Shown in pieces: positions 1 to 7,444 of a stretch of DNA of 7,655 nt. Made by a program: the position numbers and the translations under genes. The notes beneath the pieces were generated by a model that did not search any database, was not told where the DNA came from, and was given only the letters and a program-made list of their open reading frames with translations. This DNA comes from Chloroflexota bacterium (lineage in GTDB: Bacteria > Chloroflexota > Anaerolineae > Anaerolineales > Villigracilaceae): positions 1 to 7,655 of the forward strand of contig JAJYOH010000275.1 of the NCBI GenBank assembly GCA_021796315.1. Reading direction: 5' to 3'. Within the stretch, counting starts at the first letter, position 1, and each line of letters begins with the position of its first letter.

Positions 1-982
1 TATTCTTACCGGCAAGCAGGTATAAGAAAATTTCATTCCCCATTAGTTCTGTTACATCCACTTGTGCCTCGATCTTTTCGATATGAATGTTGGATGGAAC
101 GAAGTTCGCGTCATGAACATTTTCGGGGCGGATTCCAAAGATAATATTCTTTCCGGCATGGGCTTCGTAAGTTTTAGCGCGTTCGGGCGGAATAGGGATG
201 ACGAAGTCAACCGCATCTATGAGCAGCTTGCCGCCATCTTTGCGAAGTTTTGCCGGGAAGAAATTCATGGCAGGAGAACCTATAAAGCCAGCCACAAATA
301 AGTTGTTGGGCATGTCGTACAAGTTTTGCGGAGAATCGATTTGTTGAAGCACGCCCTTATTGATAACGGCAATGCGCGATGCCATCGTCATGGCTTCAAC
401 TTGATCGTGCGTGACGTAAATAAAGGTGGTCTGAAGACGCTGATGCAGTTTGTTGATCTCGGCCCGCATCTGAACGCGCAGCTTTGCATCAAGATTGGAA
501 AGGGGTTCGTCGAAGAGGAACACCTTTGGCTCGCGTACGATCGCGCGTCCGACTGCAACGCGCTGGCGTTGCCCGCCTGAAAGTTGGCGCGGCTTGCGGT
601 TGAGTAAATCCTGAATGCCAAGAACTTCGGCTGCTTCGTTCACGCGTCTTTTGATTTCATCTTTGTCGATCTTGCGCAACTTCAAGCCAAATGCCATATT
701 GTCATAGACTGACAGGTGCGGATAAAGCGCATAAGATTGAAAAACCATCGCAATGTCGCGGTCTTTCGGCGCAACATCGTTTACTGTGCGATCCCCTATC
801 AGGATTTTTCCCCCGGTAATTTCCTCCAGCCCGGCAAGGCATCGCAGGGCAGTGGTCTTGCCGCAGCCTGAAGGCCCAACGAGGACAAGGAATTCCTTAT
901 CCTCAACCTCGATATTCAGATCGTTGACAGCAACCATTTCGCCAAATTGCTTGAAGACATGATCGAACGTTACACTAGCCAT
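1..982 (-). CDS. Sugar-type ABC transporter ATP-binding protein (MsmK/MalK/UgpC family), 3' end cut by window edge
   Basis: This is the nucleotide-binding subunit of a CUT1-type importer. It hydrolyses ATP at the inner face of the membrane to drive uptake of a sugar, oligosaccharide or glycerol-phosphate-like solute. Reading the minus strand from the ATG at 982 gives 327 uninterrupted codons. Visible motifs are Walker A GPSGCGKT (residues 36-43), Q-loop [10 protein letters not shown] (Q82), signature LSGGQRQR (134-141), Walker B VFLFDEP (154-160, catalytic E159), D-loop SNLD and switch H192 in THDQ. From about residue 235 there is a TOBE/MalK-like regulatory region including FGIRPENV. Family members are usually about 360-380 residues, so roughly 40-50 are missing beyond position 1. 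GGAGGA lies 8 nt before the start. The gene follows the ROK repressor gene in the same direction. No permease or binding protein is visible, so the substrate cannot be told; automatic annotation often calls this family UgpC. Confidence 0.95.
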   Translation of the reverse strand, partial: MASVTFDHVFKQFGEMVAVNDLNIEVEDKEFLVLVGPSGCGKTTALRCLAGLEEITGGKILIGDRTVNDVAPKDRDIAMVFQSYALYPHLSVYDNMAFGLKLRKIDKDEIKRRVNEAAEVLGIQDLLNRKPRQLSGGQRQRVAVGRAIVREPKVFLFDEPLSNLDAKLRVQMRAEINKLHQRLQTTFIYVTHDQVEAMTMASRIAVINKGVLQQIDSPQNLYDMPNNLFVAGFIGSPAMNFFPAKLRKDGGKLLIDAVDFVIPIPPERAKTYEAHAGKNIIFGIRPENVHDANFVPSNIHIEKIEAQVDVTELMGNEIFLYLLAGKN

Positions 983-1004
983 AATTGTGTTCCTCCGATT
1001 CGTA

Positions 1005-1030
1005 AGAGTATAGTAATTTAATTATACTCT
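1005..1030 (-). promoter_or_regulatory. Palindromic operator-like site with embedded -10 box, upstream of the ABC ATPase gene
   Basis: AGAGTATA (1005-1012) and TATACTCT (1023-1030) are perfect 8-bp inverted repeats around a 10-bp spacer. On the minus strand TATAAT occupies 1026-1021 inside the palindrome, about 40 bp upstream of the ABC ATPase start. No good -35 hexamer is seen at the expected distance. A repressor bound here would cover the -10 region. The ROK protein encoded just upstream is the natural candidate, which is an inference from position. There is no U-tract, so a terminator is less likely. Confidence 0.5.
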
Positions 1031-1047
1031 TCCCTTGGGTAAAAGAT

Positions 1048-2286
1048 TCAGTTCAGAAATTGTTCTTTATCGATGTCAATTTGATGGAGTGTAGTAGATA
1101 ATGCTTGAACGATTGCGCCCATGCCGGAAGACCTTCTTCCAAGTAATGAGGTCGTTATTTGCACGTCTTGTGCGGCTGCCCTCAGGCTTCGTTTTTGCAC
1201 AGCCTGACGGATTGGCTCCAGAAAAAGATCGCCAATTTGTGCCACGCCGCCTCCCAGAATGATCATTTTGGGATTGATCATATTTACCAAGCTTGCAATG
1301 GCTACTCCCAGATGCCCACCTGCCTGAATCAGGATTTGTTGGGCAATTAGGTCTCCGCGACGCGCCTCCTTGATAATTTCTCTGGCAGTAATTTGAGCTG
1401 GTTCTGTGTTTGCAAGTTGGGTATTTTTTCCGCTTTGTATTAAGTCTTTTGCCTGTGAAGCAATTGCATCTCCGCCTGCGAAGGCCTCAAGACAACCTCG
1501 GTTTCCGCACTTACATTGAGGCCCATTTTCGTCGATTGTGATATGCCCGATCTCGCCCGCTGACCCGCTCGCGCCCCGGTAGATGTGTCCGTTCAAGAGC
1601 ATTCCTGCTCCAACGCCGGTGCCGACTTTGACATATACCAAATCATCCACTAAGCGACCTGCTCCATAAGCCCATTCGCCAACCGCACCCAATTCTGCAT
1701 CATTGTTGAGCGAAATAGGAAGACCCCAGCGTTGTTCAAGTGTTGTGCGAATGGGGAAACTATCCCAGCCTGGCATGATAGGCGGAGCAAGCACCATGCC
1801 TTCTGTTGAAACGATGGGCCCCGGCACGCCAAGCCCAATGGCAAGAAGATCATCAAGTTGAAGTTTGGCGTGTTGTAACAATTTCTGCAATAAAGCATCT
1901 GCCTGCTCGATGCACAAACTTGGGCCATCAGCGATGTGAAAGGGGATTTCTTCTTCTTCAATCACATGCGCTGCGCAATCGGCGATGATCACTGTTAGGT
2001 GTGTTGCACCCATATCAATTCCAGCGACAAAACCATGTTCCGGGTTCACTGCTAATGTAACTGGCGGTCGTCCTGTATTCACTGACCGACTGGACGTCTC
2101 TCTGATTGTCCCGCTTTTTAAAAGATCATCAACGATGGCGGTGATTGCTGCCCGTGTCAATTCCATGCGCTGCGCCATCTCCACACGGGAGATACCGCCC
2201 GGCGTGAATCGAATTAAATCCAAGGCGATATGTTTGTTAATATTCTTTACATTTTGTGCGGGGATGTACGTAAAATTCGTATCCAC
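1048..2286 (-). CDS. ROK family transcriptional repressor (NagC/XylR type)
   Basis: This is a sugar-responsive DNA-binding regulator of 412 residues from a GTG start at 2286. An N-terminal winged helix-turn-helix spans about residues 14-62 (ISRVEMAQRMELTRAAIT, then TGRPP). It is followed by a ROK sugar-kinase-like domain with phosphate motif GIDMGATH (89-96), GVPGPI (153-158), NNDAELGAVGE (194-204, with the catalytic-type Asp D196) and the ROK zinc motif H248 plus CKCGNRGCLE (C258, C260, C265). The kinase residues are intact, as is often so in ROK repressors, so sugar binding or even phosphorylation remains possible. In-frame ATG codons at 2394 and 2418 would add 36 or 44 residues, but they lie upstream of a good promoter and within or beyond the preceding gene's terminator. 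The GTG has a weak AGAAG five bases upstream and gives a normal family length. It probably represses itself and the ABC gene 65 bp downstream. Confidence 0.93.
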   Translation of the reverse strand: MDTNFTYIPAQNVKNINKHIALDLIRFTPGGISRVEMAQRMELTRAAITAIVDDLLKSGTIRETSSRSVNTGRPPVTLAVNPEHGFVAGIDMGATHLTVIIADCAAHVIEEEEIPFHIADGPSLCIEQADALLQKLLQHAKLQLDDLLAIGLGVPGPIVSTEGMVLAPPIMPGWDSFPIRTTLEQRWGLPISLNNDAELGAVGEWAYGAGRLVDDLVYVKVGTGVGAGMLLNGHIYRGASGSAGEIGHITIDENGPQCKCGNRGCLEAFAGGDAIASQAKDLIQSGKNTQLANTEPAQITAREIIKEARRGDLIAQQILIQAGGHLGVAIASLVNMINPKMIILGGGVAQIGDLFLEPIRQAVQKRSLRAAAQDVQITTSLLGRRSSGMGAIVQALSTTLHQIDIDKEQFLN

Positions 2287-2327
2287 AATCGCTTCTTTTA
2301 TGAAGAATACATTGAAACCTGATGGAA

Positions 2328-2355
2328 ATGATAGCACGAAATAATACTTTGTCAA
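2328..2355 (-). promoter_or_regulatory. Sigma-70-type promoter of the ROK repressor gene
   Basis: On the minus strand a perfect TTGACA (2355-2350) is separated by 16 bp from TATCAT (2333-2328), one mismatch from the -10 consensus. Transcription would start near 2321, leaving a leader of about 35 nt to the GTG at 2286. This placement is the main reason for rejecting the longer ROK reading frame. Confidence 0.65.
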
Positions 2356-2378
2356 GAAGATTAACAATCTTGCGACAA
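2349..2378 (-). promoter_or_regulatory. 30-bp imperfect palindrome, probable autoregulatory operator
   Basis: Two nested inverted repeats share a centre. AAGATT/AATCTT flank a 3-bp centre (2357-2371), and TTGTC/GACAA form the outer arms (2349-2353 and 2374-2378). The site overlaps the -35 hexamer of the ROK promoter, as expected for an autorepressor. It does not share arm sequence with the palindrome at 1005-1030, so if both bind the ROK protein the recognition is not obvious. Confidence 0.5.
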
Positions 2379-2411
2379 AATCAAGCCCCCGCATCCTTTT
2401 GGACCGGGGGC
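2377..2411 (-). terminator. GC-rich intrinsic terminator of the ferritin-like/VIT1 gene
   Basis: GCCCCCG (2385-2391) pairs perfectly with CGGGGGC (2405-2411). An inner TCC/GGA closes over a TTTT loop (on the plus strand). Read on the minus strand the stem is followed by TTGATTTT, a moderate U-rich tail. It lies about 45 bp past the VIT stop codon and before the ROK promoter, separating the two transcription units. Confidence 0.6.
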
Positions 2412-2455
2412 CGGTCACCGTTTACAAATCTTTTCGTACCTGAAAATTTTTCCTG

Positions 2456-3580
2456 CTAACCTACTGAAACTCCGATTAATCGCCCGATGCCATACGTTAA
2501 ACCGGCCGCTGCAATTCCTACCAAAACCTGACGGAAACCCGAGTACCAGACACTTCGTCCGGTCATCAATGTGATGGCTGCACCAATAATGAATAGACCG
2601 ATTGCACTAATTCCCAGGCTCAAATAAATGGCGGTCGCCCCGCTCCAAAAGATGAACGGGAAAATTGGAAAGATCGCACCGACCGCAAAAAGAAAGAAGG
2701 ACGTGAAAGCCGCTTCGTAAGCCGAGCCGCCCAATTCTTCGGGGTCGATGCCCAACTCTTCTCGCGCCAGCGTATCTAAAATGTTTGCCTGATCCGCCAT
2801 CATGTGTGAAGCTAATTCGCGTGCCCTATCTTCCGGCAATCCCTTTGACTGGTAGATAAGTGTCAATTCTTCCAATTCTTCTTCCGGACTTTCCGCAATT
2901 TCCTCAGCTTCGATTTTGATCTGGTTTTGATAAAGCTCGCGCGAACTCTGCACGGACAACCATTCGCCCAAAGCCATTGACCCTGCGCCTGCCAGCAGGC
3001 CGGCCAATCCCGCGATCAATACCTCAGAATGGGAGTTTGTTGCGCCTGCCACACCCATGGTCAGACTCAAAATGGAAACCAAACCGTCGTTCGCACCCAG
3101 GACTGCCGCCCGCAATGCATTTCCGCCGCCCGCACGATGACGTCCTTCCAACTGCGCGACCGTTCCGCCGGATAGACCGCTGGATGACTGAGTTGCCATG
3201 GATAGTAATCGAGCGTGTGATTTTTCATCCTCCGCAAATTTATCAGCCTCCGCTTCGGGCTGATTATCATAGGCCTGACTATCCGCCCGCTCACTACTGG
3301 CAATGGTCGGTAAAACAAATTGCGGGCCAAATCTTTTTGCCAGCCAGATCATGGTCGCGGCGCGCCATGAAAGTCTGCGAGGCGGGATGGAAGCTTTTAT
3401 CTCTTCAAGTTTCTTTTCCCAGGCTGCGGCATGTTTTTCTTCACTGGCCGCGAACTTGCTGTAGATCTCCGCCATCTGTGGTTGTTTTTCGGTCTCGGAC
3501 AAGGCGCGATAAAGCGCCGCGCCATCGATCTCTTTTTGCCGATTGGCAAGATATCGTTTTACATCCTCTTCATGAGACAT
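2456..3580 (-). CDS. Ferritin-like (rubrerythrin-type) domain fused to VIT1/CCC1 metal transporter
   Basis: This 374-residue membrane protein belongs to the erythrin-VIT1 class, to which rhizobial MbfA iron exporters belong. The N-terminal ferritin-like di-iron domain (about 1-130) has E17, EEKH (E47, H50), E97 and EDEKSH (E119, H122), the two ExxH motifs expected of the fold. From about residue 156 the CCC1/VIT1 domain begins with LRAAVLGANDGLVS, then GAGSMALGEWLSVQSSRE. A cytosolic acid-rich segment follows (about 222-275, many Glu plus the MM pair 260-261) that resembles the VIT1 metal-binding helices. Three more hydrophobic helices reach the C-terminus, giving about five in all. It probably moves Fe(II) or Mn(II) out of the cytosol, with the ferritin domain sensing or oxidising iron; this is inferred from the family. 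The ATG at 3580 is preceded by GGAGG, so I chose it over an upstream in-frame start that would read through the eno terminator. No clear promoter is visible in the short gap after eno. Confidence 0.93.
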   Translation of the reverse strand: MSHEEDVKRYLANRQKEIDGAALYRALSETEKQPQMAEIYSKFAASEEKHAAAWEKKLEEIKASIPPRRLSWRAATMIWLAKRFGPQFVLPTIASSERADSQAYDNQPEAEADKFAEDEKSHARLLSMATQSSSGLSGGTVAQLEGRHRAGGGNALRAAVLGANDGLVSILSLTMGVAGATNSHSEVLIAGLAGLLAGAGSMALGEWLSVQSSRELYQNQIKIEAEEIAESPEEELEELTLIYQSKGLPEDRARELASHMMADQANILDTLAREELGIDPEELGGSAYEAAFTSFFLFAVGAIFPIFPFIFWSGATAIYLSLGISAIGLFIIGAAITLMTGRSVWYSGFRQVLVGIAAAGLTYGIGRLIGVSVG

Positions 3581-3617
3581 TTTTCCTCCAAAAGTTTTGC
3601 GCGAATTCCTGTTGTCG

Positions 3618-3651
3618 AAAAAATCCAGCCGCCGATATCGGCGGCTGGATT
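3618..3651 (-). terminator. Rho-independent terminator of eno
   Basis: Positions 3622-3651 form a perfect 30-bp palindrome with 15-bp arms beginning AATCCAGCCGCC and centred on GATATC. Read on the minus strand it is followed by a run of six T (3623-3618). It begins 7 bp after the eno stop codon. It may leak, since the next gene in the same direction starts only about 40 bp beyond and has no evident promoter. Confidence 0.9.
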
Positions 3652-3657
3652 GTGTAA

Positions 3658-4971
<1,314 letters not shown>

Positions 4972-4983
4972 TTATTATCTGCG

Positions 4984-5099
4984 AATGCCTTTGCGAGGGG
5001 TGTTCTTCCTGCACTTGCACGCAGTGCAAGCGCTCCCGAAGCAATCTCCCCGTGAAGAAGGAGATTGCCGCGCTCGTTTTGCTCGCTCGCAATGACATT
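4984..5099. repeat. ~116-bp palindromic repeat element (MITE/REP-like) between eno and plsC
   Basis: The ends are imperfect inverted repeats: AATGCCTTTGCGAGGGG (4984-5000) matches the complement of CTCGCTCGCAATGACATT (5082-5099) at most positions. Inside are two perfect hairpins: CTTGCAC/GTGCAAG around GCA (5014-5030), and GCAATCTCC/GGAGATTGC around a 10-bp loop (5041-5068). The combination of a GTCATTGCGAG-like terminus with a GCAATCTC core resembles dispersed palindromic repeats I know from many environmental bacterial genomes; that match is from memory. It carries no gene, and it fills most of the 183-bp divergent promoter region. Confidence 0.7.
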
Positions 5100-5109
5100 C
5101 AATGGCAAG

Positions 5110-5132
5110 TATAATCGCAAATCGTTTGGAGA
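5110..5132 (+). promoter_or_regulatory. Probable -10 box and ribosome binding site of plsC
   Basis: A perfect TATAAT lies at 5110-5115, 11 bp beyond the end of the repeat. The best -35 at 17 bp (TCGCAA, 5087-5092) is poor and would lie inside the repeat. GGAGA at 5128-5132 is followed after 7 nt by a TTG at 5140, which supports that codon as the start. Confidence 0.45.
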
Positions 5133-5139
5133 ATCCGTT

Positions 5140-5826
5140 TTGACTTTAGCCGAATCCTCTGTATCCGATCCGCGTGATGGCAAACATTTTGTCTTTCACG
5201 AAACGCCACTCAGGAGATTCATCCAATGGGCGTTGACTCAGCTGTTTCGTCCGATCATGAAACTCGAAGTGTGTGGTGCGGAAAACGTTCCGACTGAAGG
5301 TGCATTGATCGCGGCAGTTAATCACGTTACGAACTTTGATGTCATCCCATTGCAAATCGCCTTGCCTCGCACGATCTTTTTCATGGGCAAAGCGGAGTTA
5401 TTCAAGCTGGCGCCGGTTGACATTGTTTTCCGCAACGCTGGCGCATTCCCGGTTTATCGCGGCGAAAAAGATGCCTGGGCCATGCGCCATGCCGCCAAAG
5501 TATTGCAGCACGAGCAAACGCTTGGCATGTTCCCGGAAGGAACGCGTTCAAAAGGAAAAGGTCTGGGTGTGGCAAAAACCGGCACGGCGCGTCTGGCGAT
5601 TGATGCAAATTGTCCGATCATTCCTGTGGCAATTACCGGCAGCGACGAGTTCTTCAAACGTTTTCCCCATCGTGTGCGTGTGACAGTGACTTTTTTGCCA
5701 ACGCTCTTGCCAAAGCCAGACGAGACGCCGCTGGCATTGACGGATCGTTTGATGTTCTCGCTGGCATCTGCTTTGCCCGAGGAGTTGCGCGGTGTGTATG
5801 CAGAAATGCCGAAGGGATTTCAGTAG
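5140..5826 (+). CDS. plsC: 1-acyl-sn-glycerol-3-phosphate acyltransferase family protein (PlsC type)
   Basis: This enzyme probably transfers an acyl chain to lysophosphatidic acid (or a related lysolipid) at the inner membrane face, the second acylation in phospholipid synthesis. The protein is 228 residues from a TTG at 5140. All four acyltransferase blocks are visible: HX4D as NHVTNFD (H62, D67), GAFPVYRG (101-108), FPEGTRS (131-137) and CPIIPVAITG (158-167). The N-terminus has a weakly hydrophobic amphipathic stretch (about 23-42) rather than a clear transmembrane helix. An in-frame ATG at 5092 and a TTG at 5065 exist, but both fall inside the palindromic repeat, and their translation (SLAMT) is typical of repeat-derived false N-termini. 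The TTG has GGAGA at 7 nt. The gene is alone on its strand and divergent from eno. PlsC-like proteins include other acyltransferases, so exact substrate is uncertain. Confidence 0.93.
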   Translation: MTLAESSVSDPRDGKHFVFHETPLRRFIQWALTQLFRPIMKLEVCGAENVPTEGALIAAVNHVTNFDVIPLQIALPRTIFFMGKAELFKLAPVDIVFRNAGAFPVYRGEKDAWAMRHAAKVLQHEQTLGMFPEGTRSKGKGLGVAKTGTARLAIDANCPIIPVAITGSDEFFKRFPHRVRVTVTFLPTLLPKPDETPLALTDRLMFSLASALPEELRGVYAEMPKGFQ

Positions 5827-5836
5827 AAATCTCTTC

Positions 5837-5865
5837 TTGCTTGTAGGACTTGAGTTGACTATAAT
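5837..5865 (+). promoter_or_regulatory. Promoter of the membrane protein / P-loop ATPase operon
   Basis: TTGCTT (5837-5842) is separated by 17 bp from a perfect TATAAT (5860-5865). Transcription would start near 5872, giving a leader of about 54 nt to the ATG at 5926. It begins 11 bp after the plsC stop codon, so the cassette need not depend on plsC transcription. Confidence 0.55.
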
Positions 5866-5874
5866 AGTCTCAAG
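5849..5874 (+). promoter_or_regulatory. Nested inverted repeat overlapping the -10 box, operator-like
   Basis: CTTGAG (5849-5854) and CTCAAG (5869-5874) are perfect inverted arms. Inside them GACTAT/ATAGTC flank a single A (5857-5869), and the TATAAT box lies in this inner palindrome. The sequence after it has no T-run, so it is a poor terminator for plsC. A regulator binding here would block the promoter. No candidate regulator gene is adjacent, so the binder could be a cassette product or an unlinked protein. Confidence 0.45.
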
Positions 5875-5925
5875 CACTGTGGTAATAGATGCTTGGAAGA
5901 AATCTCATTGTATCGAGGAGACAAA

Positions 5926-6180
5926 ATGCCTAATGTTGATCCTGTGACTCTTGCTTTGCTCATAATATGTGTCATAGTATTTATCTTGTTGCTAGCGCTT
6001 TTGTGGTTGTTCAAGGGGATATTGGATTCGGTTGAGCGGATCCGTTCAGATGGATTGCGTGCTATTTCAGGGATTGAAGCAAGGATGAAGGAAATTTCGG
6101 AATCTATTTTGACGCTCAATAAAGAGATTGAAAGAAAAATAGACCAGTTGGAAAATGAAAATAGAAAGAATAGAAAATAA
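5926..6180 (+). CDS. Small single-pass membrane protein with cytoplasmic coiled coil, unknown function
   Basis: I do not recognise this 84-residue protein. Residues about 8-33 form one strongly hydrophobic helix (TLALLIICVIVFILLLALLW), followed by LFKGILDSVERIRSDG and then a charged, heptad-like helix to the end (about 50-84, rich in Glu, Lys and Ile/Leu). There is no cleavage site, so it should be an anchored protein with a helical tail. The ATG has GAGGAG five bases upstream. An in-frame TTG at 5893 has no such site and would add 11 residues. The stop is followed after 9 bp by the ATPase gene, so the two are almost certainly cotranscribed and probably act together, for example with the tail recruiting the ATPase to the membrane (inference). 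The DNA is more AT-rich than the genes to the left. Confidence 0.8.
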   Translation: MPNVDPVTLALLIICVIVFILLLALLWLFKGILDSVERIRSDGLRAISGIEARMKEISESILTLNKEIERKIDQLENENRKNRK

Positions 6181-6189
6181 GAGGGGTCA

Positions 6190-7419
6190 ATGCCAATGAA
6201 AACTCAAGACTCTTTCCTTTATAAAAAACTTCAAGATCAGCCTGCCGCACCATCGCAAGGCTTTGAAAAATTTGTTGTTGGCGAATTACAGATACAGCGC
6301 ACTGAGGTTATTGCTTTACTAGATAAGATGCTTAATAATCAAGAACCATCTAGGATACAAGCAATTATTGGGCCAAACGGTAATGGTAAAACGTTGCTTA
6401 ACAACGCTCTTAAATATCATGCGACTGAAACCAATTTACAAAAAACTGAGGAAGGTATTACTGCAACCTTCGATGTTTTATTCTCTCATATTATGCTTAA
6501 TATGGATAATCCAAACTCGTTTGGCGTTGAGCTGGCGAAGAATTTGCAAAGAACAATATACGAGCCGCCTCAAGTTACATATGCGGTTATAGCGGCTAGA
6601 ATCGCTCAGGATTTTGCGGACAATTATGTTCCACCGTTTTACCTGCGGCTGCCAGGATGGTTGCCAAAGTTTCTTGTAAAAAAGACTTTAGAACGATATC
6701 AAAGTCTTTTGAGCGGCTTGATTACCGACAATGATTACAAGGCATTTTCTACTGCGTTAGATTCGGTGTTTGCTGAATTAGCAAAAAGACTTACCTCATC
6801 TGCCATGAAGCGCACTTTTCAGGAATATATTGAGAAAAAAGAAATAAGTTCGTTTATGAAAGGTTATTTTAAAAGCGATAGTTTCCGGATCACGATAAAG
6901 GAACTAAATACATCGCTCTATGATGATTTTCGTGTAAACCAGGGTACAGTACAGCCTTTGGATACAATAAGAGCAATGGCTACGATTGCAAAGGATGTGG
7001 GGTGTAAGGTTCTGATAATAATGGTGGATGACTGTAATCTTAATAATTCGCCAAGGATGTTTTTACCTATAGTGGAATATCTGAGCGATTTTGAGGGCCC
7101 GAAATTGCTGTTTGTAATTAATGCTGTGACTGCCAAATGGGAAAAAATGACATCAGATACTGAAGACCTTTCGTTTAAACAAAAGTTAGGCAGTTTCGGG
7201 AACCCCATCAAAGTGAAGAGTCCTTCAAAGTCGGATTTGGTGGCGTTGCTTTATAAGTTGCTTGGCCTAATGAATGATGAATTAACAAATCAAGGATTTT
7301 TTGTTCGGCTAAGTGATGTTGCTCAAAAAGAGATACTGAGTAAATGTCCGACTACTTCTTATCGAGAAGCCACAAAATTTATTATTGATAATCTTGAACG
7401 ATATAAAATACCCACATAA
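6190..7419 (+). CDS. P-loop ATPase of AAA+/STAND-like type, unknown function
   Basis: This 409-residue soluble protein opens with a segment reminiscent of Orc/STAND ATPases (FVVGELQIQRTEVIALLDKM, 28-47). Walker A follows as IIGPNGNGKTLLNNAL (59-74). About 200 mostly helical residues then intervene before Walker B, VLIIMVDD (274-281, D280 D281). FVINAVT (308-314) fits a sensor-1 strand, and TTSYREA (388-394) fits a sensor-2-like arginine (R392) near the end. No ABC signature, nuclease, protease or transmembrane segment is visible. The long gap between Walker motifs recalls KAP NTPases and the BREX BrxD/DUF2791 ATPases, but I cannot assign either by eye. ATG 6190 has GAGGGG only 3 nt away; ATG 6196 has a better spacing of 9 nt, so the start may be two residues later. 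Sampled stretches are about 33-37% GC against about 70% in parts of eno, which suggests transfer. The gene ends at a strong terminator. Confidence 0.85.
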   Translation: MPMKTQDSFLYKKLQDQPAAPSQGFEKFVVGELQIQRTEVIALLDKMLNNQEPSRIQAIIGPNGNGKTLLNNALKYHATETNLQKTEEGITATFDVLFSHIMLNMDNPNSFGVELAKNLQRTIYEPPQVTYAVIAARIAQDFADNYVPPFYLRLPGWLPKFLVKKTLERYQSLLSGLITDNDYKAFSTALDSVFAELAKRLTSSAMKRTFQEYIEKKEISSFMKGYFKSDSFRITIKELNTSLYDDFRVNQGTVQPLDTIRAMATIAKDVGCKVLIIMVDDCNLNNSPRMFLPIVEYLSDFEGPKLLFVINAVTAKWEKMTSDTEDLSFKQKLGSFGNPIKVKSPSKSDLVALLYKLLGLMNDELTNQGFFVRLSDVAQKEILSKCPTTSYREATKFIIDNLERYKIPT

Positions 7420-7444
7420 TATAATAAAGTTCTTTTGGTGATGT

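Noticed and set aside
1005..1030. Palindrome as the terminator of the ROK gene.
   Set aside because: The stem is AT-rich with a 10-nt spacer and no following T-run on the minus strand, and it contains a -10-like hexamer; operator or promoter fits better.
2287..2418. Upstream extension of the ROK reading frame to in-frame ATG codons at 2394 or 2418.
   Set aside because: The extension overlaps the terminator of the preceding gene, the operator-like palindrome and a good TTGACA-TATCAT promoter, and adds residues not typical of ROK proteins; GTG 2286 gives a normal N-terminus.
2977..3657. A 226-codon plus-strand open frame opposite the VIT gene.
   Set aside because: It is antisense to a well-supported gene, has low-complexity Arg/Pro/Ser-rich composition and no recognisable domain.
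5065..5139. TTG 5065 or ATG 5092 as the plsC start.
   Set aside because: Both lie in the palindromic repeat and upstream of the likely -10 box; the encoded residues look repeat-derived, and TTG 5140 has GGAGA at 7 nt.
5849..5874. Inverted repeat as the plsC terminator.
   Set aside because: No U-tract follows it, and a perfect TATAAT with a 17-bp spaced -35-like hexamer overlaps it.
6370..6393. Interpreting GPNGNGKT as an SMC/Rad50 or ABC ATPase.
   Set aside because: No LSGGQ-like signature, Q-loop or D-loop is visible, Walker B ends in DD rather than DE, and long coiled-coil arms are absent.
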